The position numbers were made by a program, and so were the translations under genes. Below the pieces are notes generated by a model. That model was not told where the DNA came from. It ran no database searches and saw only the letters and a program-made list of their open reading frames with translations. Positions 14,346-26,150 of a stretch of 64,000 nucleotides of DNA are shown piece after piece (position 1 is the first letter of the stretch; each line of letters starts with the position of its first letter). Location: positions 99,217,324-99,281,323 of the forward strand of contig NC_085046.1 in the NCBI RefSeq assembly GCF_963662255.1, read 5' to 3'. Source of the DNA: Cinclus cinclus (lineage: Eukaryota > Chordata > Aves > Passeriformes > Cinclidae).

Positions 14346-16880
14346 AACTTCTACAGGCATCTAGTTTTTGAGTTGAAGCAGAAGTGCATGCCAAAAAAGA
14401 AATGTGCAACCAGTGCCTTATACATTTTTTTTGTATGAGCCCTGAAATTGAAAACTTTCATTTGGAACATACTGAAAAAAAAAAAATTTGTTCATTTTTG
14501 GATGATCGCTGGTCAAAAATCAGCACAGGTTGTGCTGGCACTGTACATCACTACTGAAATAACATAATATTTTCTGTTACAACTTAAGCAATGGTGTTCT
14601 TTCTTTTGCCTTAAGTGAGGAAATATTCTGAAAAAATCTGAAGATTATGTTCCGCCTCTGTTTTCCCCTGAGAAAGATTTAGAGAGCAGTGTCATAACTC
14701 AATGTCCATTCTTCTCATCTGCAGATGACAGAATGGAAAATGTCACTTTATTTCAGAAATAAGTTACTTTTTTCGTCTTCTGTTAGTCATTCCTGCCTGC
14801 AGGCACAAGGGTTATGGAGATGACGCCTTCAAACTCGTGTTTAGAGTACAAGTGCTTTTCCCATCTGACAAGATAATGCTTGTATACTTTGATAACTTAG
14901 GCAGCTGGCCTCAACGCTATGGCAAAATTTAATTCTTCAATCAAGAAGCCAAATTGCTTTTATAATTTCGGTACAAACTAACATAAAGAAATATCTTTGC
15001 AGTCTACTATTGCTTTCACAGAGAGGACAACTGGACTTTGCCAATCTTTTACCACTTCAAAAACCTGTCTGAAACGTGTTTGAGGTCTGCTACCTACATC
15101 AAACTAGTTCAAATCACTTGTAACAGGAGAATGGCCTTTGTTTAACTACGAAGTACTGGAAATACAGGAATGATGCAGACTTTGATTATCTTTTATATTG
15201 CAGAGGAAAGAAAAAACAATTAGGTCAGAGACCTCCCTCAGATACTTTGGTGAAACGCAGAGCTTTGACATAATGTAGTGAGACCAAGCAAACATCCTTT
15301 TCCTTCTCTGCTCCAGAGGGCTATAACCTCCCCCTGTTCTCTTGAGGAATGTCAGGGCACAGATCCACTTTTGCTGATGGCATGTCTTTAACACTACTGC
15401 CTCATAAGCCCTCACTATAAGACAGTGCTATTGTTTCAAGATATTTAGTGAAAACGGTAACAAAATCTTCATAACCAAGGTTGAATGTTTGGTTCCCTAC
15501 TCTTTTTTGTGAGCTTTCTTTAACATTTCTGATGGAAATCTTAAGTGCTGCTTAGCCAAAATGATAGCATTAAAAATGAAAACATTCAGCTCTACCAATA
15601 ACTAGAGAACGAAGAACCAATGTCCAATTCTGTGTTTTTGTACTGTCTTTAACCCTGCATCTGAAAGACAATAGATTTTTTTTTTCTTTAAAAGGTTTTT
15701 TCTCCTCCTTAAAGACACTCAGGAGACAGCAACTTGCTGCTGTTTACCAATGGAAAACTCCCATCCTGAAAAATAACTCAGCCAGTATATGGGTCTGTTG
15801 GTCCTGGACTGTACATCTCCAGTCTCCACACCATTTCCAGGAGAATGATGCTTTTTTTGGCATATGCTTTCTCAGAATAAGGACCAGTAAGCGTGAGGAG
15901 AAAAGTTGCTTTCAGAGTTTGGCCACCAAGTAGAGCAGCTCCTGTAGAAGCCACACCTGTTCTGGCAGGACAAAAGAAGGTAGAAGAGGCAAATCATCCC
16001 AAACCTTTTCTCTGTTGGGTAAGTTCCTCATAATTTCCAACGGTTGAGCAGACTGACATTTAGAAATACATCCACTGATCAAAAGAGATAAGAAATCTAC
16101 CATATAAATACTACCCTTTTGTGGAATGACTTCAGATTTATGAACATCAAACCAGAAGAGGCTTAATTTCACTGTGACTTTGCTGCATGTTTTCTTGATA
16201 ATGCAAGCAATGGAGCCAAATCAAGAAAAAGCACAAAGGTAGTGGGATGTCCAGCTTCATAAAGGTTTGAAAGGGAAATACATGTATACATGAGAAAATA
16301 CCAATGCCAGCACCACGGGAGAGTGACCTATGGACATCTGCAGCTCTTGAATTCAGGAAGGTATTACTGTGAGGACTTTGACAGATCAGTAAGACTGATA
16401 CTGTATCCTGGAGGCCTTGAACCTTGCAATGGAAGAAATTGTAGCAGTAGCCAAGCAGGTGGATGCAAGAGTATGATGCTCTTTTAAAGGTGTTGCAACA
16501 AAAGCAACTGTTGTTTTTGCTGGAGGTCTTTTTTCCTCCACTTTGTTTTTTTTTCCTATTACTATTTTCACTACTACTTGTCAGACTACTTGTCTGAAAT
16601 ACATTATGAGGCTTAATTTTTTAAGGAATATACAGCATGCTGGGAGTCTGTGATAGGAGACACTCTACACAGGCCAACTATCATAATTATGCTATGATTT
16701 TACGCCCAGCAGGAAACTTATGATTTACCACCCAGGAACAAAGCTAAAGAAATGATCTAAGGTAGCCAATTAAAGTTTTCATAAAGAAACCCTCATCTAT
16801 TCTCAAAACCCCAAAATCTCCTTTTATAGCACAATCCTCTTAGCACTTATCTCTCCCTTCCTCATTAATCCAGTTTCACC

Positions 16881-17400
16881 TAGCTGGCACCGACACACGC
16901 AGAGACGGGGAGGGAGATACACACACATATATATACACACTTTTTTCCTTCTGTTCTTCTTGACCTTTCTGATTTGGTTCAGCATTTATACTAGCCCACC
17001 TGTCTGGCCAATCTCCCCTGCAACGTGCCCTTCAAGATGAAAAACATAGTTTGATAAGGCACGGTGACAAACCTTGCAGAGAGCAAGCGTGCGAGCAAAA
17101 GGGAGAGAAAGCACCGAGGGAAATCGCTGCTAACCAGGATCTGCTGCTGCACAGCTAATCAGGCAGGTATTCAGTCGTTCACTCCTGCAGACTTGCTTAG
17201 CATGGAAATAGGCTGTCTGCCCAGGAAGATGAGGTAATGTCTAGGTTTAATGCCAATCTCTGTAACTGGCAGGACACATCGGGTAAATATTTCTGCTGCA
17301 GGAGACCACATTAATTTGATTTTGCTACCAATTTTCATTATTGTTATTATTTCTATTGCTATGAATATGCATGAGTTTACCTGCTAATGCTGAGGATGGA
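16881..17400. promoter_or_regulatory. CpG-retaining, repeat-poor patch, possible enhancer
   Basis: About eleven CpGs are spread over 16890-17285 (CACCGACACACGCAGAGACG, AAGCGTGCGAGC, CACCGAGGG). They are followed at 17310-17390 by a TA-rich block with TTAATTTGA, ATTATTGTTATTATT and ATGAATATGCATGAG. This arrangement is typical of conserved regulatory DNA, but conservation is untested. An ACACACATATATATACACAC microsatellite sits at 16918-16940. Confidence 0.2.
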
Positions 17401-18605
17401 GGGGGCACAGGGCTCCAGGTGAGGCAGCCTTCACGCTGCAGCACTGCTCTCTCCCCTCACACTCCTCCCCACACTCACTGCTGAACACTTTGTCCTTTCA
17501 TCCTCTTTATGAAGGACCAGGCATATGTCTGCTCAGTTATCTCCTCCAGTCCATTTACGTAGTATTAGATCCCGTGTTCCACTCGCAGCATGCGTTTTTT
17601 CACTCCTTCTTGCACCACAGAACCCACCTTCCATTCAGTACTGCAATACTGTGGTCATCCACAAGTGCTTCTGATGCCGGCACTGCTCTCTACCTGCACA
17701 TTAGCACAGCCAGCTCTTCTCTCAAACTGTCAAACATGAACAAAACCTCCATCAAATCAAACAAAACTGCTCGCAAAACACTGCCCAGCAAATAGGCAGA
17801 GAGAACTTTTCACCCTCTTTGCTCTCTTCCCAAGCAGAAAAGATCTTGAAAGGTTAAAATGAAAACATAAACAAGAAGTGAGGGTCAGTCTGGTCATCCC
17901 AGAGCTTCACAAACATAGCCAGAGCTCTAAAACTTAAGAGATGTTTGAAGTAAGTAGGAGCATGAAAGCCTACTGCAAACAGCAGGAAGAGAGATGTGGA
18001 ACAGTCATGCAGGAACAACAACATGAATGAATTCTCCATGACGTGGTGGCTCCAAAATGAGCAAAGAGTTGTGGGGGAAAGGTTTCATGATAAAAAAGAA
18101 CATCAACTTTTGGTCTGAGCAGAGGATTGCAAACTAGGAATTGCCCAAAGTGACTCATTCTTGTCCTTAATCATGCTCTCATTTCACTATCAGTTACATG
18201 AAAGCCAACTATCTGTGCCTTGAAAAGAATTAATTTCCCCAAACTCTACCCAAAATACCACATTTCCCATTTCTAGATCATTTGCTTTTGAGCTCTACAA
18301 TCTACTTGAAAATAATATCCTGAGGATACAACAGTGCTTGCTGCAGGTTCATATTTGCTTAGAAACAGAGACAAGGGCAAAAATTTGGTTTTGGCAACTG
18401 TAAAAATATTCAAAGTTTTAATGTTGTCTTTATTTAATAGTAAAAGCCTTAAATATACATACAAACAGGTATTTTCCTCCCTTTTCATGAAGTTTCTCCA
18501 GAGGAGCAGATTCCAACCATCTAAATACTCTCCATATTAATTTTAAATCAGGTTTCTCAGCATAATGGATACGACCACACTTTGAAACTACCACACTCCA
18601 AGACA

Positions 18606-18635
18606 GTTCCATGCAAACTTGTTCCATGCAAACAG
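18606..18635. repeat. 15-bp tandem duplication
   Basis: GTTCCATGCAAAC plus two bases occurs twice head to tail, differing only in the last two bases (TT and AG). Confidence 0.85.
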
Positions 18636-21172
18636 TCTGGAGAGACTGTTACAGCATGGAGCTCAGGCAGAACACCCAGAACACCCCTCTCCTCTAAGGG
18701 GGTCTGTCAGCCCCAGCTGTGGGACACACTCACATTGTGACCCTGGTCCAAACCAGTCTGCAAGTGCCCAATTCAGACCCACCATGCAGATGTTTGCATC
18801 CCGCCTTTCAAAGCACTCATTTATATTAATGGTTTTGCACAATTATATGCATTTTGGGTAAAATCAAACATGTCCGTTTTCTTCTGTTCAGAAGCTTACT
18901 GTGTTTTAAAAGTCTTCTCAGTATTAAAACTGACCAAAGTCTTTGAAAACTGCTAGCAAATCTTTTACATTAAAACTACATTTTTTACCTTGTCCCACCT
19001 TTCATGTGTTGAATGTCAGCACATATTTTAAACATATCACATCAAAGAGGGTGAGGCTATGTTTGGGTTCATTCTTTTACCTTTGATACTTGTATATAGA
19101 CGAGTATTTCGGTTTAAAATCTGATACCACTTGTAATCAGCATCCACACACTGAAAACAGCACTCCAGCTCTTCCCTCCATTCCTTAGTGCTTCAGGACA
19201 TGTCCTCTTTTCAAACTATGCTTCTCCATTTGGTCCCACCACAACCACTCCATGCACCAGATTTAATTTAAAATACATGCTCTACCAGATGACAGTAATA
19301 TACTTGCTTCTGTGGGGTTCAGCCAATCTAGGGCAGATACAATACAGGCTTACTCGCTTTCACTATATACATACATTTCAAACACGTTTTGTAGCTTCTG
19401 CTGAAGAAACTGCTCAGGCATCACACTTACATTACAAATTTGTTTCTGGTTCATCACTACCAGCAATTCAAAAACACAAAAGGAACATTTTACGTAAAGA
19501 AAGACTAAAATCTGCATGAAGAGGAGAGACAGAAAGTGTCACCGTTTGTTCCAGACGAGTCTTTGTGGCAAACAGCAAGGAAAACTGAAATGGGGGAAAC
19601 TTATAGAAGTCATCTGACCAAGGTGAGGCATGTGTTCTTTCCTCTCACGTGCGCCAGATGCCAGAGATATTTGACAAACCTGAGACAGAATGAACCAGGG
19701 ACCTTTGTCAGAACTAGAAAGAAACATGATTCTGTTTGGCAAGAATGTGGTGACTATTCCAAAGCTGACTACAAGCCAGAGCATGAAGAAAGAAGCCCAT
19801 CTTCAGCATTAAGGATGGGTAGGCACGGAAGTCCAGCTTGAAAGGGAAAACATCTCCCCTCACTATAAAACATAGCTAAAATAAATCTGCAAGCTTGGTG
19901 GTACTGGGACCAAGACTCTTTGCTCAGCAAGCCTCAGCTACTTGAGCTGACAAGACAAAAGTAATAAATGTGCCCTGCACAATGGTTTTCCTGATAGGAA
20001 TATGTTTTCATATCACATACTGAACTCAGGCCATGCCCTGTCATAAAAAAGACCAGTATGGATTTAACAGGTGACACATTAAAATAAATTTTCAATATTT
20101 TGTAGCAGAAGAATGTGTCTGCTTAGAGAAAGGCTAAATATGCTGGCTGCAAAACAGTAATGGTATCCAAGTTTTGGACATTACCAGATTGCACTGTACA
20201 CCAAAGTGCTAACACATGTCCTCGCCTGCTTCTATTTGCTGCCAAAAACCCAACAAAACAGGTTCTCATCTCTAGGTCCCTCAAGGTAGCATGTTTTATA
20301 AGGGCTAATTTAATTTTAAAATACTGGAATTATTTTCAGCAACTCCAGTTTTAAGCCATGATGTCACTGATAGACAGTAATCAAGGAGAGCTGCTTTTGA
20401 GTGCCAGCATCCTGACAGGTTGATGATACCTCAGTTTTGTGCCCTTAAGTCCCTCCTTCTCTCCTTCTGTATGAAAGCTACCTCGAGAGGTTCTTAGCAG
20501 AGATTTAGCCACTTTCAGTTCCTACACTTGAGACAAATTCCCATGACAAGATAAAAAGAAGACACAACTCTGACAAGATTCCTGTTGCAACGCTTGACCT
20601 TCCCAGGGATGCCCAGGCTCAATAAATTTTCATAACTATGTCAACAAGAAGAGCATGTTTCTAGGAGTGTCTCTGAATTTATTTAATAAAATTATAGCAG
20701 CTTTGTACCACTTAAAGGAAGGAGAAAAAAAAAAGGAGAAAGAGGTGGAAAAATGAGTGTCTTAGGCAGAACCCAGCTCTGTGGAGAGTTAACACTCTGC
20801 ACTGGAACAGGCCAAGTTTGAGACAAAACCCTGCTCCCAGGGTGCCTGCCAAGCCAAGGAAAGGGAGCAGGGCAGAGCAGTGGGCATTCCACATTCTCCA
20901 CGACACTTTGTGGGTGCCAGCACCCGGAGCAGGAAAGCCATGGTCATGTCTCTGTGATCACTGGGACAACTGTGACAACCAGATGAGGTGACAGACAGCA
21001 GGGTACCTTTAGGATGTAGGAAAAACAAAAGGGTCTCAGGCACTACATGGGAATTCACAGAGCTCCACACCTGGGAAATGAGGATCAGGCAACTTTACTG
21101 AGCAAAGGTTTTGATGACTGGAAAAGGAGGTATGGTGGATACAACAGGGACACAAGGAGAATTTAGTTTTGA

Positions 21173-21218
21173 ACAAACAAACAAACAAAAAAACACCAAA
21201 AAAACACCCAACCAAAAA
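21173..21218. repeat. (CAAA)n and (AAAAACACC) low-complexity tract
   Basis: ACAAACAAACAAAC followed by AAAAACACC repeated imperfectly. Confidence 0.85.
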
Positions 21219-23020
21219 ATCCCTACCAAACCAGAATCATGAGGATTTTGACAACAGGGTGTACTAAGGGCACCTACCACCAAAGTAACTCAACAAATCT
21301 CACACATACCTCGAGGCTGATGTGAACTTTACACTCTCCCCTCCAATCTGCTGAAGAAATTCTCCCAAACCCCCTCAAAGTGGTGACAAGCACTCTTATT
21401 CCTGCTGGCTGCCAAACTTCTTTCCTCCCCCAACCTGTTAGAGTAGCAATGCAGGAAAAAGATAAAAGGGGAGGAAATAAAAGAGCCTCTAACATGGCTT
21501 TCCTAAATCAAAATCACTGAAGACTAGGTGGATGGATCATTCCTGAGAAGAAGTAAGGTTCTGATTGTGCATCATAACCATGGGACTACAAAAAATATTC
21601 AGCTTCCTTCAACTCAGACAGAAATCAGGCAGCTGAAGATAGTGAATTAAGTAAACAAAAAACAAAGAAAAGCTCTTTTTTTTATTTAGTATTTAAATCT
21701 TTTCCAACATATGTTGTCTTGTAAAAAAATATGTGAAATTTAAAAGTTAAAAAAAATTCTGTAATGAAATGTTTTGACAACTTAAAAATTGAAATACTGG
21801 AATACTTCCCTAAAAATTATTTACCAAGTGTGGCAGAAATTTTTGACAAGACTGAATTAGCTCTAAACTGTTTTTCTCAGCAAGCTTACACCTCACCTGC
21901 GCTGTGGTTCACACTGCTGTACAGTTTAGCTTCTCAGTCCATCTTCAAGACCAATTTTGCACCAGCAGGTCAGACTACATTAAAGTCCAGAGATCCACGA
22001 GAAAATTTGTATTGAAATTGGCCTGTTGCCTTTCAGAGCATCAAGACATCATTCAGTTCTCACTGATGTTAGCACAAGAAGTCCAAAATTCAAATTGTTT
22101 CTTAATTTGTTAACTAACTTTGTGGCAACTTCAGATACCAAACACAAGATATTTCCTTATTACTTCCTTCACATAAAGCCACTCGTTTAATGCTGAGGTT
22201 TTGTGAAAGCAATCAAACTGGTTTTCTATCCTTCTCAAAAATCCTATTATATCTGGTCTGTCACCACATATCCTTGATGACAAACTTGTGAGGGGGTTTC
22301 TCTGAGATACCCCTGTACCCAGAACTTCGGATCTGAGAAGGCTTCTTCACATGTCTCTACCACATGGATTTCCAGGACTTTAAGAATTACAATCTATTAC
22401 TTCTTTAAAAAATGCCTTCATTGCTTCCTTGCCACGTACTCCCAGCCCCTCTTTTGTGTTCCTCTGTTGTACCCTCTGGGTAGCAGACAAGCAAGAAAAA
22501 GCATTGCAGAGATTTTCACATAGCTAATCTTTATGAACCATCAGTGTTTCTGACAAGCCATTACCTACAAACTATGGCTATTACCAGAGGAAAGACATTT
22601 TTCAACTACTTACAAGGATACAGCAACAGCTTAAAAAAACCCTGACAAGAACATTGTATGCATCACTCCAAAACTTTACACAAGCCTGCATCATCCCCCA
22701 GCAATCTTAAGTCTATGGGGAATAATTTTTCTTTCTGTTCTACTTAAAGGCTCCAGGTTTGCACACACAGGCAGTAAAACCAGGCTCTTGCCAGAAGGTG
22801 AACAAGTTAATTCACTGGAAGTAGCAAACCTAAAGTTGTTTATTAGGCTGATGGAGACAAGACATTTGCTTTGTGAAACCAGTAAAAGAACAAACAGCAA
22901 TATTTTGTCAACATAGAGCTCTAATTTTCAAAAGGATGCCGACAGCTATACCTTGAACTAATTATCTTTGCACTAATGAATTAACTTAAAAGGTGCAATA
23001 GAAACAAATACCAGATTATT

Positions 23021-23170
23021 TTAGCCCTTCCTCCAATTCTCCTTGTCCTTCCACAGATCTGTGTGCTCCTCCTTGCCCACTGCCTGCAGGTAACACACAT
23101 AGCAAAGGATGGAGACGGTGACGACCAGGAAAATAATGGCTTCAGTAGAACCAGCCCGACTGATTTGGCA
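23021..23170 (-). CDS. Candidate last coding exon of a type I membrane protein, unidentified
   Basis: Seen: on the minus strand a 49-codon open segment runs from 23170 down to a TAA stop at 23021-23023. It has a TAG immediately upstream, whose AG (23171-23172) could serve as a splice acceptor. The product has a short polar lead (about residues 1-10, including GSTE), a hydrophobic span AIIFLVVTVSILCYVCYL (about residues 11-28), and a charged 20-residue tail containing KEEH, DLWKDKENW and a final RKG. About 70% of codons end in G or C by my count, in contrast to the AT-rich flanks; high third-position G+C is common in bird coding exons. There is no ATG, so this would be an internal-to-terminal exon and not a whole gene. 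Inference: membrane anchor plus cytoplasmic tail. I cannot name the family. The alternative is a chance open frame in a locally G+C-rich patch. Confidence 0.4.
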   Translation of the reverse strand, partial: CQISRAGSTEAIIFLVVTVSILCYVCYLQAVGKEEHTDLWKDKENWRKG

Positions 23171-23220
23171 CTATTTCAAGTCAGAGAAGATCATATGAAG
23201 AAAAAATGTGAATGATGCTT

Positions 23221-23500
23221 TCAGCCACCCACCCATGCCCACTCGTGACACTGTTTGCTCACACTACCCACGCCGCAGTGCGCGGATCGGTTCCAAATTA
23301 CCACCTCTGAGAGAAAGCGCCAAGTGGAAAGTTCCCCAACTGTTCCAGAACAGCGTGGTTTAACATCAAAACACCTCAGCATACAACAGCACGTTCCTCA
23401 TTGCTGACCACATTTATTTCCTTTACAGTTATAGACTATCACATTCTACACTCCTACTTTCCGTAACAGCTCGTGATACCGTCCCTTCTCGAGAATCTTT
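23221..23500. promoter_or_regulatory. CpG-retaining patch upstream of the candidate last exon
   Basis: About a dozen CpGs occur in 280 bp, densest at 23270-23290 (ACGCCGCAG, GCGCGGATCGG) and again near 23460-23495. This is well above the surroundings but too dilute for an island. It lies within the putative intron before the minus-strand membrane-span exon. It may be a regulatory element or simply unmethylated sequence. Confidence 0.2.
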
Positions 23501-23889
23501 AGAGGAACTCAGCATATGACAGGAGGACCACAGAGATCTGTTGTATTAAGGTCCAACTTAGCCTTGTGAAGTTACTGCTGTTGAGCTGAAATAGCTGAAG
23601 CAAAGTCAGGCTTTTATCAGGTGGAAATGCACCAAAATTCACTCTTTAAATTGTAGGCTGCTGTTAAGTCTCAGGTCTTTCACTACTACAGTATGTGTTT
23701 GTTAAACTCATTTTTTAACACTGCAAGCTCACCAAAGTCTTCATTTAAAATAAAATGGTTCCCACTGACAACAATCTCCCCTGTATTCTTGACAACCAAA
23801 CTGCTATAGCCCTTAGGACCAGAATGGAAGCCTCTCAGATATGGAAGGCTACATCTTCAACATCCCCAAAGATCAGATCACTGTTGTTT

Positions 23890-23904
23890 GGGGGGGGGGG
23901 GGGG
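23890..23904. repeat. Poly-G run of 15
   Basis: Fifteen consecutive G within GTTTG...GTATATC. Homopolymer of a kind prone to length change and sequencing error; it can form a quadruplex. Confidence 0.95.
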
Positions 23905-24333
23905 TATATCAGTTTGTTATATCCAGGAGAACACAGACAAGGGTTTTTATTTCCCATTTTCACTGAATATATATTCCCATGTCAGCCAAAGTGAAAGCTA
24001 ACACAGTTGGAATATACTAAATGCCAGTATTTAATCTGGCCTTTCCTTTCCAATTTTTTAAACCACAATGCATCATCTCAGCATGATTAATAACAACTCT
24101 TCTGCTGCTTTCCCCAAACCAACCTGAGGCATTTTTGTTGCTAGGTAATGTTTTGTTGTGAGCTGTCCTCCCAACTGTAGGAAAGATTAAGAGATCTCAG
24201 ATGGAACCAAAGACAGCGTGCCAGCAATCACAGCTGAAAGACGCTTGCACTTGACATCTTGAGATGGGAACAACATGTCTATTGTTTGGAGCCATCAGTC
24301 CTTTGCTATAACACATGACAGACAAAACCACTT

Positions 24334-24365
24334 ACCTTGTCAAGAATTGGGAACCTTGTCAAGAA
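24334..24365. repeat. 13-bp direct repeat across a candidate splice donor
   Basis: ACCTTGTCAAGAA at 24334-24346 and again at 24353-24365. On the minus strand both copies read TTCTTGACAAG then GT, so the candidate exon end is present twice, 19 bases apart. Confidence 0.9.
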
Positions 24366-24545
24366 GTCATTTGTACTGATTGGATAAACAAAAGGGGGAA
24401 TCTGGAGAAGCAGGTTCATGAAAGAAACAGAATGTCCTAGAAATGGCCCATATTCACCATTACATTCCAGAGAAAAAAGGAGCTCTCCATCTACTTTAAC
24501 TGGTCCCAGGAGTATCCAATACTCGTAATGAAATCTTGCATTGGC
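24336..24545 (-). CDS. Candidate coding exon upstream of the membrane-span exon, unidentified
   Basis: Seen: on the minus strand 210 bases (70 codons) are open and end at an AAG followed by a consensus GTAAGT donor (GT at 24334-24335). The 5' border is an AG at 24546-24547 preceded by a weak pyrimidine tract. The frame also stays open seven codons upstream of that border. The product begins ANARFHYEYWILLGPV, has one cysteine near residue 28 (LECNGEYGPFLG), and ends TRFPILDK. Both borders are phase 0, which fits the phase-0 start of the candidate last exon about 1.17 kb downstream. G is over-represented at first codon positions by my count (18 of 70, against 10 and 12 at the others), a mild coding sign; third positions are not G+C-rich. 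No family recognised. Open runs this long are expected by chance in AT-rich DNA, so the splice signal and phase fit carry the call. Confidence 0.33.
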
Positions 24546-25817
24546 CTGAAGCTTCCACAGCAGCTCTTATAAGAATACAATGCATCACTGCCAAGGGAGT
24601 GGGTTTAGCCAGAGAAAAGAGAGTTTTGGCCAAGACATTCCTCCATCTGACTAATCCTTGGCTTTCCAAGAGCCTGTTAGAGCCACTGGCAGCTGATTCA
24701 AAAAGCCTAACACCTTTTTAGTCCCAACCTATATGAGATAATATTTCAGCAGCCCCAAATCAGACAAACATGTAGTCATGCTGCATACTTCCTCCAGACT
24801 TTAACCATTCCTTTGCCTGACAAGGAAATTAATTCTATAACACTTTTTTTTTCTTTTTTTTCCCCCCAAGGATCAGCATTCTTATTAGCACATTTACAAA
24901 AATACACAGCCATATCTCCAAGTTCCTCAGCTATACCCTTGGCAGAAATAAAGGAAGCCAGACTGATAGAAGCGTTATACTCCAAAATTACCAAGCTGTA
25001 TTCTTTGCCAAAGGGTAATTTGTCAATGCAGTTGACAAATTGAAAAAGGGGAGCATTTTTAGTGCCAATCCCAGAAAACAGCAGAAGTGAAAAACAATGC
25101 TCAATCCCTCACTGAAAATATCACTATATAACCTATAAGGTAAGGAGGGGAAATATAAGGGGAAGAAAAAGAAACCACTGCTCTGAGAAACCTAACTCCC
25201 TAATCTTATATTCTTTAAGACTATCCGAGTGAAGAGAAACACAATTTGCTTTTTCCCAGTTAACAAGCTATTTGTGCATTCTGGTAGCACCAAGGCTCCC
25301 ATCAGAGATCCTTTTGTACTGGGCACTGTAAAAACACTTACTAAAAGGACAGACACCCCCAATGGCTTTATTATCTAGAATAAATAAATAAATTACCATG
25401 ACTTACAAATGAATTCTCTAGTATGCTGGGTAATTTAAACCTGGAAAGGTTGCCACGTGATACTGACCATCACACAGAGTCTTGAAGATTGTATTTCTCT
25501 CTAAAAAATATGTTTTCAACTAACTTACAGGAAAAACTAAATGCCTAAGTCTTAACAGGGAAGGTCAAGCTGAATGATTACAGTGATCAGTTCTGCCCCT
25601 TGAACCCATGAATCCCCCCAATTTAATCTCTTACTGTATTAAACCAAAGGCAGATAATTAACAGTACCACAAACTCAGATGCTACTAATACCCACTGTTC
25701 TGCATAAGGCAACAATGACAAGCACAGTTCAGACCTTTGGCCACCAGGCAGGAGTGCCTCCCAGTTTTGTTTTCTTCTGCACATTAGAGCAAAGTGCTAT
25801 GCCACAACAAAGGTTAC

Positions 25818-25994
25818 TGGATAGGATGGAACGATTGTCCACAGTAACACTGATAATTTTACTTGTTTGGTGCTTAATCTCACAGGTGTTATGGCTGTAC
25901 CTGGTTATGTTGGCAGCATCTCCCAGATCTGGAACACTACAGGAATTTTCCTGCAGTGGTCTAATGACACATTTGCTTCCTTTTTTAGCAAAGT
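25818..25994 (-). CDS. Candidate cysteine-containing coding exon, unidentified
   Basis: Seen: on the minus strand 177 bases between an AG (25995-25996, after GATTCAC) and a GTAACC donor (GT at 25816-25817). The open frame contains the blocks GSKCVIRPLQENSCSVPD, NITRYSHNTCEIKHQ and SVTVDNRSIL, with three cysteines and two N-X-S/T glycosylation sequons (NIT and NRS), as an extracellular segment might have. It starts with two bases of a split codon and ends with one. The two-base start matches the one-base end of the small candidate at 26151-26190. A stop lies just upstream of the acceptor. The plus strand of the same stretch is also open (127 codons from 25679), so openness alone is poor evidence here. 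Function unknown. Confidence 0.25.
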
Positions 25995-26150
25995 CTGTGA
26001 ATCACCCAGTTCAAGCCTGCATGTCAGCTAATCCAGATGGGCATATGAAAGTTTTGATGTGATCTCTGTTCTGACTTCTTTTCTGAATGTGGCATGCAAC
26101 AATTTATTCCAAGCAACACCTCTGGTGTCAATATTATGAACACCATATAC

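Larger units (their letters stand above)
17401..23020. other. Non-coding sequence, no gene seen
   Basis: Mixed composition with no named repeat family. The open frames at 17490-17795 and 19536-19841 (about 100 codons each) have no recognisable domain. If the minus-strand gene candidate is real, the last part of this interval could hold its 3' untranslated region, but I did not find a clear polyadenylation site. Confidence 0.5.

Noticed and set aside
25342..25374. 33-base mini-exon on the minus strand with a GTAAGT donor
   Set aside because: Phase 0 at both ends, so it cannot bridge the one-base end of 25818-25994, and it lies only 32 bases from the neighbouring donor at 25406, too close for an intron between the two.
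25679..26062. 127-codon plus-strand open frame with a hydrophobic stretch
   Set aside because: It overlaps the minus-strand candidate exon at 25818-25994, and a second plus-strand frame is open too. The hydrophobic stretch alone is not evidence, and I favour the minus strand only weakly because of splice phase.
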